A program made the position numbers and the translations under genes. Positions 45,361 through 55,958 of a stretch of 64,000 bases of DNA are shown here, piece by piece. The stretch is from contig NZ_BMPZ01000002.1 in assembly GCF_014647855.1 (NCBI RefSeq), positions 512,317 to 576,316 of the forward strand, written 5' to 3'. The notes under the pieces are model-generated. The model did not search any database and was not told the origin of the DNA. It saw only the letters and a list, made by a program, of their open reading frames with translations. This DNA is from Shewanella gelidii (GTDB lineage Bacteria > Pseudomonadota > Gammaproteobacteria > Enterobacterales > Shewanellaceae). Positions within the stretch are counted from its first letter, which is position 1; every line of letters starts with the position of its first letter.

Positions 45361-46209
45361 ATGGAACAAGTAATAAACCTGACGAAAGAGAATATCCAAG
45401 AGGTGGTAGAAGCCTCTAATCAGCAAGCCATAGTGTTACTGTTTTGGGCACAGCAAAGCCCTGAGAGTGTTGAGCTTGGTTCAACACTCGAAAATATGAC
45501 AAGGCAACAGCCAGGCCGTTTTATCTTCGCAAAGGTTGATTGTGAACTTGAGCAAGAGATTGCTGGTTATTTTCGGATCCAAAGTGTGCCGACTTGCATG
45601 GTTTTGAAGCAAGGTCAGCCAGTGGATGGTTTTGCTGGAATGCAAAACCCTGAGCAAATAGGCACGATGTTGGACAAACATTTGCCTGCACTTTGGGAGT
45701 TAGATTTCCAGCAAGGCAAAGAGCTTTTAGTTGAGAAAAATGCAGAAGCCGCACTACCGTTGCTTAAGTCTGCATATTCGGAAAGCCTGCAACGTGGAGA
45801 TGTTGCGCTTGCGCTTGTTGACGCATATCTAATGATAAATGAGCTGACGACTGCAGAAGCATTACTCGATGATATCAAGCTAGAAGATCAAGACGGCTAC
45901 TATCAAAATTTAAAGGCGAAGCTGGAACTGGCGAAAGAAGCTGCAGATACACCAGAGATCAGAGAGTTACAAACTCAGTTTGAGAGTAACCCTGAAGATT
46001 TTTCAGTACTTATTCAATTGAGCAAAGCACTCCATCAAGCAGGGCGTGATGAAGAGGCGTTGACCCCATTATTCGCGGTTCTTTCTGCTGACTTAAATGC
46101 CGAGAATGGAGCGGTAAAACAAGCTTTTATGGAGATATTGACCGCGCTAGGTCAGGGGCACAGTTTAGCCAGCCAGTACCGCCGTAAACTGTATAGTTTG
46201 CTTTATTAG
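45361..46209 (+). CDS. cnoX: CnoX (YbbN)-like chaperedoxin lacking active-site Cys
   Basis: A thioredoxin domain plus C-terminal TPR repeats, the CnoX (YbbN) architecture. CnoX protects proteins from oxidation and cooperates with GroEL and DnaK. The CxxC site is WAQQSPES here, with Ser33 and Ser36: no Cys at all, while E. coli CnoX keeps one (SQHC). The protein is 282 aa, and a redox role in this copy is doubtful. It lies between htpG and adk. Confidence 0.88.
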   Translation: MEQVINLTKENIQEVVEASNQQAIVLLFWAQQSPESVELGSTLENMTRQQPGRFIFAKVDCELEQEIAGYFRIQSVPTCMVLKQGQPVDGFAGMQNPEQIGTMLDKHLPALWELDFQQGKELLVEKNAEAALPLLKSAYSESLQRGDVALALVDAYLMINELTTAEALLDDIKLEDQDGYYQNLKAKLELAKEAADTPEIRELQTQFESNPEDFSVLIQLSKALHQAGRDEEALTPLFAVLSADLNAENGAVKQAFMEILTALGQGHSLASQYRRKLYSLLY

Positions 46210-46340
46210 CGGCTGCCTGATCAATGCCGCTTAGGTATATCAGGCTAAAGTCGAAATGCTTAGCCCTTCTCAATACTACCGAAGTATGCGAAAATCGGCG
46301 CCCTAAAAACAATATCAATGCGAAACAGAGGACACTTTAG

Positions 46341-46988
<648 letters not shown>

Positions 46989-47023
46989 GCCATAGGCTTA
47001 ATGATTTGCTAAGATGATTAATG

Positions 47024-47049
47024 AAAGCCTGCTGATGCAGGCTTTTTTG
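47024..47049 (+). terminator. Terminator of adk
   Basis: AAAGCCTGC-TGAT-GCAGGCTTT with a T run. The same hairpin occurs at 53981-54008. Confidence 0.92.
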
Positions 47050-47374
47050 TATTTTGGGTTTTGCTGGAAAAATACAGTTTACAAAGAACTTCGGCCATGA
47101 GGGTTGTTGTAATGATTTTGTTAGTAAAATTATTGTGGGTTGTTAATCTAATCATTCAATTTTCCTCAGAAATGAACTGCTGTTCACAAAGCTTAAATAG
47201 TCTGTGAATTCGACGGTTGCTCGACTAGAATCAATAGCTATATGTGTTAGAATCTGCGCCCACTTAACTGAGATGCATCGTCGAAAACCGTCAAATATGT
47301 GATCTCAATTCGTCAATCAAGGCCCCGCAACAGGGGATTGAATCGGCAAGGACGCTAAGTAAAGAGAGTTTGCT
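47050..47374. other. Intergenic region before gsk
   Basis: 325 bp with a TGTTAGAAT extended -10 candidate near 47240 and the gsk ribosome binding site AGAGAG. I see no purine operator, riboswitch or gene. Confidence 0.4.
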
Positions 47375-48679
47375 ATGAAGTTTCCCGGACAGCGTAAGTC
47401 AAAGCACTATTTTCCAGTCAAAGCACGAGACCCCCTTTTAGAGCAGTTGACTCATAACCCAAAGCCAAAGTCGACTTATGTTTGCGGTATTGATCAAACA
47501 CTGGTCGACATTGAAGCGAAAGTGGCCGATGAATTACTCGTGCGTTATGGATTGCCCACAGGAAATTCGACCCTTATTGATGATGATAAGGCTCACGCAC
47601 TTTATATTGAACTGAAGCAAAATGACCTAATTAGCGATGAGTTTGCTGGTGGGACGATTGGAAATACGGTTCATAATTACTCGGTTCTTGCAGATGATAA
47701 ATCGGTTTTATTTGGTGTGATGAGTAAGCATATTGAAGTGGGAAGTTATGCTTATCGCTATTTATGCAATACATCATCGAAGGTCGACTTGAACTACCTT
47801 CAACCTGTTGATGGTCCGATTGGCCGTTGTTTTACATTAATTTCAGACTGCGGTGAGCGAACCTTTGCGATTAGCAAAGGAGCAATGGATAAATTAACGC
47901 CAGCTCATATCAATGAGCGAGTTATCGAAAATAGTTCTGCCTTAGTGTTAACTGCTTACCTAATGCGGGCGAGTGGTGAAGATCAAATTACGCAAGCAGC
48001 AATGAAGGCGATTGAACTTGCTAAAGCAGCGCAAGTACCTGTCGTGCTTACACTTGGTACGCGTTTTTTAATTGAGGAAGACCCAAAGTGGTGGCAGGAC
48101 TTCATTCGTGAGCATGTCACAATACTTGCAATGAATGAAGATGAAGGGGAAGCGCTGACGGGGGAAAGCGATCCTCTTTTAGCAAGCGAAGCGGCACTTG
48201 AGTTATGCGATATGGTGCTGACGACAGCTGGCCCCCTAGGATTGTATACAGCGGGCTATACAGAAGAATCAGAAAAAAGAGAAACAAGCCATACATTGTT
48301 ACCAGGAGCTATTCCTGATTTTAACCGCTTCGAGTTCTCGCGACCTAAGTTAAAACGTGATTGCCAAACGCCCATTAAAGTTTATGCACATATTTCACCT
48401 TACATGGGTGGGCCAGAACGTATTCGAAATACCAATGGTGCAGGTGACGGTGCGTTAGCTGCATTGCTACATGATCTATCCGCTAACACCTTTCATAAAG
48501 CGAATGTACCAGGCTCGAGTAAACATATTCGTGACGGCCTTTGTTACTCTTCTTTTTCTCAAATATGTAAATATGCCAACCGAGTGGCTTATCAAGTTTT
48601 GGCGCAACATAGCCCACGTTTATCAAGAGGGTTACCGGAAAGAGAGGATAGTCTCGAAGAGGCATATTGGGAAAGATAA
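47375..48679 (+). CDS. gsk: Inosine-guanosine kinase
   Basis: PfkB-family nucleoside kinase for salvage of inosine and guanosine. 434 aa, same length as E. coli Gsk. N-terminal FPGQRKSKHYFPVKARDP, substrate-binding GIDQTLVDIEAKV, and the PfkB catalytic region RIRNTNGAGDGALAALLHD with its GAGD anion hole. AAAGAGAG precedes ATG 47375. It complements apt in purine salvage. Confidence 0.96.
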   Translation: MKFPGQRKSKHYFPVKARDPLLEQLTHNPKPKSTYVCGIDQTLVDIEAKVADELLVRYGLPTGNSTLIDDDKAHALYIELKQNDLISDEFAGGTIGNTVHNYSVLADDKSVLFGVMSKHIEVGSYAYRYLCNTSSKVDLNYLQPVDGPIGRCFTLISDCGERTFAISKGAMDKLTPAHINERVIENSSALVLTAYLMRASGEDQITQAAMKAIELAKAAQVPVVLTLGTRFLIEEDPKWWQDFIREHVTILAMNEDEGEALTGESDPLLASEAALELCDMVLTTAGPLGLYTAGYTEESEKRETSHTLLPGAIPDFNRFEFSRPKLKRDCQTPIKVYAHISPYMGGPERIRNTNGAGDGALAALLHDLSANTFHKANVPGSSKHIRDGLCYSSFSQICKYANRVAYQVLAQHSPRLSRGLPEREDSLEEAYWER

Positions 48680-48733
48680 CTGTATGTAGAATTCTGCACT
48701 TAAGCCTCGCTTGAGGCTATAAATCGAGAATAA

Positions 48734-48759
48734 AAAAGGCGCCAATATTGGCGCCTTTT
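48734..48759. terminator. Bidirectional terminator gsk / DAACS gene
   Basis: A 26-bp perfect palindrome (AAAAGGCGCC... ...GGCGCCTTTT) between the convergent gsk and symporter genes. Confidence 0.92.
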
Positions 48760-48777
48760 CATTGGGTGTAAGTTCGT

Positions 48778-50085
48778 CTATTCGTTCAGGTGAACTTGTT
48801 CATCAAAAGTTGGTGCAACTCGACCAGCATCTGGGTTGTGGAATGTATCTTGGTTAAATCCTTCCTCAGATTTTGCAATGACCAGTGTTGCGACAGTATC
48901 TCCAGTGACGTTTACGGCTGTTCTAACCATATCTAGTAAACGATCTACACCAATAATCAGTGCGATACCTTCTACAGGTAAACCAACCTGGTTTAGGACC
49001 ATAGCCAACATTATGAGTCCAACCCCAGGAACACCAGCAGTACCAATAGAGGCGAGTGTAGCGGTAACTACAACGGTGATATAGTCGGTAATGGTCAATT
49101 CAATACCAAAGACCTGAGCGATAAACACGGTCGCGACACCTTGCATTATCGCGGTGCCATCCATGTTGATTGTTGCCCCAAGCGGTAAAGTAAATGATGC
49201 GATTTTATTGTCAACGCCTAAACGGTGCTCAGCGGTTTCAATGGTAACGGGTAAGGTCGCATTAGAACTTGCGGTGCTAAAAGCAAACAGTTGGACATCG
49301 CGCATTTTCCTCATAAAAGTAATTGGGCTTAATCCTGAAAATGTTTTCAATAATGTGGGGTAGACCACAAAAGCATGGATCAACAACACCCCTAAGACGA
49401 CAAAGAAGTACTTCACGACGCTGCCAAATGTTTCAACACCGAGAGTTAATGACAGTTTTGCCATGAGAGCAAACACACCATAAGGAGCGAGCTGCATCAC
49501 GAGCGTAACAACGCGCATGATTACTTCATTTAAGTCATCAAAAAGGCGTGCGACTCGTCTACCTCGCTCTCCAATATGTGCAATTGCGAAACCAAAGATT
49601 ACGGCAAAAATGATGATCTGCAACATATTGCCCTGACTCATTGCCTTGAGCGGGTTGGTTGGCACAATATTGATGATCACATCTGCTAGGCTCGGCGCTA
49701 TCTTGGCCGAAAAGCTCATGTTCTCAGTGACCATTGAAGCATTTCCAGGATGGATAACAATTGCCGCTAAGATAGCCACAGATAGTGCGATAGCCGTGGT
49801 AAATAAATAGAACAATAGTGTTTTTCCACCAAGCCGACCTAGTTTTGAAGGCTCCGAAAGAGAGCAGGTTCCGCAAACAAGCGAAACGAAAACCAAAGGC
49901 ACAACAAGCATTTTCAAGCTTGAAATAAAGATGGTTCCAATGACATGAAGCAATCCTTTGGTTAAATAAGTTTCAACCCATTCACTTCCAGGAAACAGAT
50001 TTCTAAGTAGTAGGCCAAGTATGACACCCAGCAACATACCCAAAAGTATTTTGGCGGTGAGGCCCAATTTGTTTTTAGTGATCAA
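48778..50085 (-). CDS. DAACS-family dicarboxylate/amino acid:cation symporter
   Basis: An inner-membrane symporter of the GltP/GltT/DctA family, 435 aa, using Na+ or H+. The family hairpin and substrate region are intact: FTLPLGATINMDGTAIMQGVA (cut to ATINMDGTAIMQG), GTAGVPGVGLIMLAMVL, and VDRLLDMVRTAVNVTGD with its Asp and Arg that set amino-acid or dicarboxylate preference. Glutamate or aspartate is likely (the NVTGD end resembles GltT/GltP), not proven. It stands alone, convergent to gsk. Confidence 0.88.
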   Translation of the reverse strand: MITKNKLGLTAKILLGMLLGVILGLLLRNLFPGSEWVETYLTKGLLHVIGTIFISSLKMLVVPLVFVSLVCGTCSLSEPSKLGRLGGKTLLFYLFTTAIALSVAILAAIVIHPGNASMVTENMSFSAKIAPSLADVIINIVPTNPLKAMSQGNMLQIIIFAVIFGFAIAHIGERGRRVARLFDDLNEVIMRVVTLVMQLAPYGVFALMAKLSLTLGVETFGSVVKYFFVVLGVLLIHAFVVYPTLLKTFSGLSPITFMRKMRDVQLFAFSTASSNATLPVTIETAEHRLGVDNKIASFTLPLGATINMDGTAIMQGVATVFIAQVFGIELTITDYITVVVTATLASIGTAGVPGVGLIMLAMVLNQVGLPVEGIALIIGVDRLLDMVRTAVNVTGDTVATLVIAKSEEGFNQDTFHNPDAGRVAPTFDEQVHLNE

Positions 50086-50309
50086 AATGACACCCTTTTC
50101 TAATGATTTTTAATTTTATATTTGCTTCTAACCCTTAAGCCTACCAAGAATAGTTGAACAAATGAAAGTGCGCATAAACAAGGTTTTTTGAAAAGCGTCT
50201 CAAATAAAAGCTTCTATTGATGAATATGTTGCATGATATTTGTGTAATGTTAATCTATAAGTTATAAGCAGAAAGCTTTGGTTTTTTTAGAATAACAGGG
50301 AGCCTGACA

Positions 50310-53300
50310 ATGAAGTCAGCTTACAAGTTTTTAAGTGCGGTACTATGTTCTCTCTTCATTGTTGCCTGTGGTGGCGGTGGTAATATTTCTGACGACGGCA
50401 GTGGTGGAACCACACCGGATCAAGATACTTACGCGCTCAACCTAGCTCTACAAGATGCTAATGGTTCGGCGATAACAGAGGTTTCCGAAGCAACACCAGG
50501 TGTACTCTTTGCATCACTGACTCTAAATGGAGACCCAGTTCCCAGTGCTCGAATAACCTATAGCATTGATGGCCAAGGTGTTTTAAATCCACCGGCAGCG
50601 AGCGCTTTAACCAATGCCAGCGGTATTGCACAGATTTCAATTCTCCCTGGAACTGAAGCTGGCTCCGGCACTGTGACCGCAGAGTATGTTGTTAGTGGTG
50701 ATACAGTTTCGAATAGTTTGTCGTTTAGCTCTCGAGGAGATGGTGGCACAACCCCTGTCACAGGAAACTTGCTCTCTGTCGAATTGGTTAATTCAGCAGG
50801 ACAAGCGATTACTCAAATAAGTAATGCGGTCCCAGGCGTTGTTCGAGCCACTTATACCAACTCTTTAAATGAGCCTCTTGCGAATGAAGTGATTTCATTT
50901 TCATCTGATTTAGGGGCATTTAACCCCACTTCTGGTACTGCTTTGACCAACACGAACGGTGTCGCATCGATAGACTTAACCGCGGGTACCACAGCTGGCG
51001 CTTCAACGATTACGGCGAGTGTCGAAGGCAATGAGGTAACAATCGGATTTACAACGCTAGGGGATTACATCGAACCCAAGCCGATTGATGACTATAACAT
51101 TGAGTTGACGATAGTTGATTCTGCAGGTGCTGTACTTCGTGATATCACACAAGCTGAACCCGGTTCAGTTGTTGCAACCTTAACTCAAAATGGTATTGCG
51201 GCATCATTTCAAACAGTTTCATTTAGTGTCAATGGTGAAGGTAACATCAACCCAAGCTCTGGCTCTGCACTTACGAACACTATCGGTGAAGCTAAAGTGA
51301 CTTTGGTTACGGATACAATTGCAGGTGCTGGTACGGTAACCGCTACCTTTACACTTGGCGAAGACCAAATATCGGATACATTCAATTACGAAGTCGCAGG
51401 CGATGCGCCTGGTGGTGACGGTGAGGCAAATAAGCTAAATATTGCGTTGACAAACAATGTGACAGGTGCGCCAACCACAACCGTTACTTCGGCAGAGCCT
51501 GGAAAAGTGACGGTAACCCTGCTAGATAAAGATGATGTTGCGCTAGAAGGTAAAGTTGTTAGCTTTTCAAGTACGCTAGGTTCTTTCTTGCCAGCGCAAG
51601 GTACGGCATTAACCGACGTGCTTGGTCAAGCCAGTATTGTTATTACTGCGGGCAGTATAGAAGGTGCTGGTGAAATTACGGCAAGCTATGGTTCGACTCA
51701 AGCTATCGTTGGTTTTGTAACCGCTGGTGATGAGATTGATCCGGTTGAAGCGAGCCCGGAAATCAGTTTCGATATTTATGATTGTAATGATGCGCCAGGT
51801 TTTGACAAATCGTTAAAGAACTTTGAAGTTTGTACTGCCACAGACAATATTACTAATGAACGCCCTGGTATTATTGGCGCAACAGTGACTCGCTCTGGTA
51901 GCACCCAGCCACTGCAGCAAGTACTTGTTTCGGCAGCGACAACTCTTGGGGCAATTAGTCCAGCTTCAGGCACAGCGATTACCAATGATGACGGTAAAGC
52001 TGTATTAGATTTATACGCTGATGGTGATGTCGGAGCAGGTGAAGTTACACTGCAAGTTCAAGAGGTTACCAGTACAAAAGCGTTTGAAATTGGCCGAGTT
52101 AATATCTCTTTAGATATTTCTACAGAGGTTGGTACTGAAACACTGCCAGCAGGTGGTTCGACGATTGTGAATGTGACGGTATTGGATCCAGATGGTTTTG
52201 TCGAAACAAGCCAACCATTTACGCTAGAGTTTACTTCACAATGTGTCGCAGCGGGTACAGCATTTATTGATTCGCCAGTCGTGACCAATGCTGGTCGAGG
52301 GTTTACTACATATCGTGCCGCGGGTTGTGAAGGTGCTGATACCATTACCGTTTCAGCTGTGACTGGTGGCGGAGCCGTCAATGCAACGACTGATGTTACT
52401 GTTGGTGCTGTCAGCGTTGGGTCACTGCAATATGTCTCAGCGACCCCGACCTTGTTAGCGCTGCGCGGTACAGGCGGTTTAGCTGGTGCTGGCGAGCGAG
52501 ATGAAACATCTGTCGTGACGTTCAAACTCTTAGATGAAACGGCTCAACCAGCACCCGGCGAAAAAGTTTGTTTTGAGCTGAGTAATGAATTGGGGGGGAT
52601 GTCTCTCAGCCCGTCACCGCGAGCAGAAGACTTTGCCGATTGTTCGAATATGCCTCAAGTCGGTGAGCCGGAATACCCTACTGATTTAGACGCACCCAAT
52701 AAGTATGCCGTTGGCTTTACAACGGCAACGGGGGAAGTTTCTGTCATTGTTAAAGCTGGTGATGTGCCAACGCCTGTCAAAGTATTTGCTCAATGGTCTG
52801 GTAGTACAACGAGTGGGCATAATGACATTATTTCAAATGTATCTGCTGAGTTAGTCGTGACGACCGGAATTGCAGACAACGATAGCTTTTCTCAAGCTGC
52901 ATCAATTTTAAACCCCGAAGGTTGGAATTTTGACAATGAAACGGTGGATGTAACTGTGCTGGCAGCGGATCATTTCAATAACCTTGTCCCCAGTGGGACT
53001 GTAATGGCGTTTAGAACCGAAGGCGGAGCAATTGACTCTACGTGTTCCACTGGGACGAAAGCCGATGGTGTTTCTCCAGATGGTGGGTGTACTGTTGAAT
53101 GGCGTAGCCAAGACCCTCGCCCATTTGAAGGAACAAGTGTGACATGTCCGGTAATTGATGGATTTGGCAGTATGTCTCCGCCATGTATTGGTACAACCGT
53201 TGCCGGATTTACTGATGGTACCAACTCTGTCATTGCTGAGCCGCGTCCTGGCCGTGCTACCGTGACGGCTTATGCGATTGGTGAAGAGAGCTTTGTCGAT

Positions 53301-53957
53301 TTGAACGGTAATGGCTTATATGATTCAGGTGAGCCATTCGGTGATATAACCGAAGCGTTTACCGATCACAATGAGGATGGTCGTTATCGTGATGCTGCAA
53401 CGCCAGGTGTTACACCAGCTGGTGCAGTTAACGAAGAGTTTGTTGATTACAACACCAACGGCTCGTTTGATGCAGAAGACGGGTTATATACAGGGCTGTT
53501 GTGTGCTGCGGGTTCTGAAGCGGCTTGTACTGATACCGGTAGCGGTAACTTTAGAGCTGAGCTGAACGTGTTCCGTAACCTGACTCTTGTTATGGCCGGT
53601 AGTTCGCCTCAGCTTAAATTGACAAATATTTCGGCAGGCGCAATCTCGCCAGTAGCGCCGATTAACTTGATTATTGAAGCGCCACAAACAGTATATTTGT
53701 TTACGTCAGACGTGAATAATAATACCTTGCCTTATGGCACAGAAATTTCTGCTGTGACCGATAATGGTGTACTTTCTTCAGCAACCACTTCGTATACAGT
53801 TGGTAGTAATAGTTCTAATAAGCCGCTTGTTTATGCTTTTACGGTTGGAACGGAATCGTCGCCAAACCAAAAAACAACCGGCACGTTAACAATTACAGTG
53901 AAAACGCCAAAAGGCGACCCAGTTTCTGTTTCTGTAACGGTAATTGACGCAGGTTAA
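50310..53957 (+). CDS. Large lipoprotein with Ig-like (Big1) repeats and EF-hand-like loops
   Basis: A 1215-aa surface or periplasmic lipoprotein. The signal peptide ends in the lipobox IVAC (Cys20), followed by a Gly/Ser-rich linker. At least five bacterial Ig-like (Big1, intimin-type) repeats of about 100 residues follow, with the recurring pattern VSFS...GxxxPxxGxALTNxxGxAxI. Near the C terminus three calcium-loop-like motifs lie close together at residues 997 (DLNGNGLYDSGE), 1019 (DHNEDGRYRD) and 1046 (DYNTNGSFDAED). It may be an adhesin or secreted structural protein. Export: lipoprotein pathway. No neighbour in an operon; a terminator follows. Confidence 0.85.
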   Translation: MKSAYKFLSAVLCSLFIVACGGGGNISDDGSGGTTPDQDTYALNLALQDANGSAITEVSEATPGVLFASLTLNGDPVPSARITYSIDGQGVLNPPAASALTNASGIAQISILPGTEAGSGTVTAEYVVSGDTVSNSLSFSSRGDGGTTPVTGNLLSVELVNSAGQAITQISNAVPGVVRATYTNSLNEPLANEVISFSSDLGAFNPTSGTALTNTNGVASIDLTAGTTAGASTITASVEGNEVTIGFTTLGDYIEPKPIDDYNIELTIVDSAGAVLRDITQAEPGSVVATLTQNGIAASFQTVSFSVNGEGNINPSSGSALTNTIGEAKVTLVTDTIAGAGTVTATFTLGEDQISDTFNYEVAGDAPGGDGEANKLNIALTNNVTGAPTTTVTSAEPGKVTVTLLDKDDVALEGKVVSFSSTLGSFLPAQGTALTDVLGQASIVITAGSIEGAGEITASYGSTQAIVGFVTAGDEIDPVEASPEISFDIYDCNDAPGFDKSLKNFEVCTATDNITNERPGIIGATVTRSGSTQPLQQVLVSAATTLGAISPASGTAITNDDGKAVLDLYADGDVGAGEVTLQVQEVTSTKAFEIGRVNISLDISTEVGTETLPAGGSTIVNVTVLDPDGFVETSQPFTLEFTSQCVAAGTAFIDSPVVTNAGRGFTTYRAAGCEGADTITVSAVTGGGAVNATTDVTVGAVSVGSLQYVSATPTLLALRGTGGLAGAGERDETSVVTFKLLDETAQPAPGEKVCFELSNELGGMSLSPSPRAEDFADCSNMPQVGEPEYPTDLDAPNKYAVGFTTATGEVSVIVKAGDVPTPVKVFAQWSGSTTSGHNDIISNVSAELVVTTGIADNDSFSQAASILNPEGWNFDNETVDVTVLAADHFNNLVPSGTVMAFRTEGGAIDSTCSTGTKADGVSPDGGCTVEWRSQDPRPFEGTSVTCPVIDGFGSMSPPCIGTTVAGFTDGTNSVIAEPRPGRATVTAYAIGEESFVDLNGNGLYDSGEPFGDITEAFTDHNEDGRYRDAATPGVTPAGAVNEEFVDYNTNGSFDAEDGLYTGLLCAAGSEAACTDTGSGNFRAELNVFRNLTLVMAGSSPQLKLTNISAGAISPVAPINLIIEAPQTVYLFTSDVNNNTLPYGTEISAVTDNGVLSSATTSYTVGSNSSNKPLVYAFTVGTESSPNQKTTGTLTITVKTPKGDPVSVSVTVIDAG

Positions 53958-53980
53958 TTGCGGGTGTCAATCGTTTTTAG

Positions 53981-54008
53981 AAAGCCTGCTGATGCAGGCT
54001 TTTTTTTA
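53981..54008 (+). terminator. Terminator of the lipoprotein gene
   Basis: AAAGCCTGC-TGAT-GCAGGCTTT with a T run, identical to the adk hairpin. Confidence 0.92.
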
Positions 54009-54268
54009 TTGAACCGACTTTTGTCATTCGATAGTTAATTGGTGAATTGCGCTGTGGTAGCAGCAAAGTTGCTTATCGTTTAGCTGGTGGTACTAGCAAT
54101 CTGACGTGCTGGTCGACCGTTGTTTAAGGGGGACAAATATGGACTGTAAATTGATACTTGTGCCTTCCATAGAAACCAGTTCAATAAAAAGCCCCAAATT
54201 GGGGCTTGTCGTGTTTTGTTTTCAACAGTTCTTTATGTGACCGAAGAAGGTTGATTGCTCGACACTTT
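54009..54268. other. Intergenic stretch between lipoprotein gene and astB
   Basis: About 260 bp between the two terminators and the repeat at 54269; no gene recognised. Confidence 0.5.
54186..54207 (-). terminator. Terminator of astB
   Basis: On the minus strand, AAGCCCCAATTTGGGGCTT, a GC-rich stem, is followed by T. It lies about 80 bp after astB. Confidence 0.8.
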
Positions 54269-54298
54269 TTAACGCTGATTAACGCTGATTAACGCTGA
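54269..54298. repeat. 10-bp tandem repeat across the astB stop codon
   Basis: TTAACGCTGA repeated three times exactly. The first minus-strand copy holds the astB stop codon (TAA), so copy-number change alters only the trailing untranslated part. Confidence 0.9.
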
Positions 54299-55623
54299 AA
54301 CTGATACACACTGCCTAGGTGCATGATTTGTGTGAGCTCATCAAGCGCTGTTCTTGATTCAATTAATAGCTGTGGATCAGCTAATTCTTTGGCAGTGAGG
54401 CGGTCCCGATAGTGTTTATCCACCCATTGATTGAGACGGGTAAACAGCGCGTCATCTAGTAAGGTGTTCTGGTTTACAGCTGCTTTTTCTATTTCATTCA
54501 TTGCGACACGTAATCGCAAACAGGCTGGACCACCGCCATTTTGCATACTTTGTTTGACATCAAAGTACTTTACTTGTTTGATCGGTGTGCCTAGGGTAAC
54601 TAATTCCTCTAGATAGCGAGAAACTGCTTGATTTTCTTGGCAGTTAGTCGGTGCGATAATTGCCATTTCACCATTTGGTAACGTTATCACTTGGGTATTG
54701 AATAAGTAACTTGCTACAGCGTCTTGAATACTTACTTTGTGCGTTGGTACTTCAATAAAGTGCATTTCAGCATTTATCTTGGCTTGGATTTCTGCAAATT
54801 TCGTATCAGTTTCTAGAAACGCTTGTTCATGATAAAAAAGTACATTTTGGTTACCCACAGCGATAACGTCGTTATGGAACACTCCTTGATCAATTACGTC
54901 TGGGTTTTGTTGCATAAACACGCAGCTTTCGTCATCAAGCTGGTGGAGTCGCGCAACAGCGCTTGAGGCTTCTTTGGTTTGTCTTGCCGGAAAGTTTTTC
55001 GGCTTTAACGCTGATGGGTTTGTCGCTTCTTGTCCATACACAAATAGTTCGACACCAGCATGTCCATACTCCGCGCACAGGCGCGTATGGTTGGCCGCGC
55101 CTTCATCACCAAAACTTGCATGTTCTGGTAAATGCGAATGATGATGAAAGAACTTCGGGTCAGCAAAGGTTGCTTGTAAAATCCGTCCAGTCGTAGACGG
55201 CTCAATGCTTCGGTGTAATTTATCGACAAGGTTTGCAGGTGTGAAGTGGATTTTACCATCTCGCGTATCAGCGCTTGGAGAAACGGTCGCGGCATTTGCA
55301 GTCCACATACTTGAAGCACTACAACAAGCCTGAAGCAGCGCAGGGGCGTCTTGAGCCGCTTTTTGTAAAACTTCCGCATCTGTACCAGAAAAACCAATTC
55401 GACGCAGTGTATGGACATCTGGGCGCTCTTGTGGAGCCAATAGCCCTTGTGTCATTCCCAGATCAGCGAGCGCTTTTGCTTTCCTGAGACCTTGTTTGGC
55501 AGCTGCTTTGGGGTTTGATACCGATTCAGCATTGCTAAAAGAGGCGACATTGCCAAAAGAAAGTCCAGCATAATTGTGTGTTGGCCCGACTAATCCATCG
55601 AAATTCGCTTCAAAATGCTTCAT
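54289..55623 (-). CDS. astB: N-succinylarginine dihydrolase
   Basis: AstB hydrolyses N2-succinylarginine to succinylornithine, ammonia and CO2 in arginine catabolism. The start is [20 protein letters not shown], followed by [36 protein letters not shown] and [12 protein letters not shown]; length 444 aa (E. coli 447). The other ast genes are not in the window. It is divergent from topA. The stop codon sits in a 10-bp tandem repeat. Confidence 0.96.
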   Translation of the reverse strand: MKHFEANFDGLVGPTHNYAGLSFGNVASFSNAESVSNPKAAAKQGLRKAKALADLGMTQGLLAPQERPDVHTLRRIGFSGTDAEVLQKAAQDAPALLQACCSASSMWTANAATVSPSADTRDGKIHFTPANLVDKLHRSIEPSTTGRILQATFADPKFFHHHSHLPEHASFGDEGAANHTRLCAEYGHAGVELFVYGQEATNPSALKPKNFPARQTKEASSAVARLHQLDDESCVFMQQNPDVIDQGVFHNDVIAVGNQNVLFYHEQAFLETDTKFAEIQAKINAEMHFIEVPTHKVSIQDAVASYLFNTQVITLPNGEMAIIAPTNCQENQAVSRYLEELVTLGTPIKQVKYFDVKQSMQNGGGPACLRLRVAMNEIEKAAVNQNTLLDDALFTRLNQWVDKHYRDRLTAKELADPQLLIESRTALDELTQIMHLGSVYQFQR

Positions 55624-55958
55624 TGGTGCTCCTATAAGGTGATTTGGATCTGATTTTTATAAAAATGTAGGCTCAGAATGGCACAAGTATACGTAAGCTA
55701 CTCGGCTTCACAAGTGGTGCTTTATCGAGAATATTTGTGGTTTTACTAATAATTGCATAACTATTACTTGCGTCATCGTGAATAATGAAATATTAGTTTT
55801 TAATAACGAAATTTTATTTTTTGCACTTTTTAGCAAATTGTTTAAAAAGTGACTCGCTAGCACACATAAAAGAGGGATTGACTTGAAAGTCGTGCAACAA
55901 CCCTCTATATATGGTGCCAATTTCCACCTTTCTGAGATTTTTTGGCGCATATCAAACT
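55624..55958. other. AT-rich gap between astB and topA
   Basis: 335 bp containing both divergent promoters. A partial ARG-box-like sequence near 55780 was seen but is too poor to call. The topA ribosome binding site is weak. Confidence 0.4.

Noticed and set aside
55760-55800. ARG box upstream of astB
   Set aside because: Only one half-site resembles TGAATA; too weak to call.
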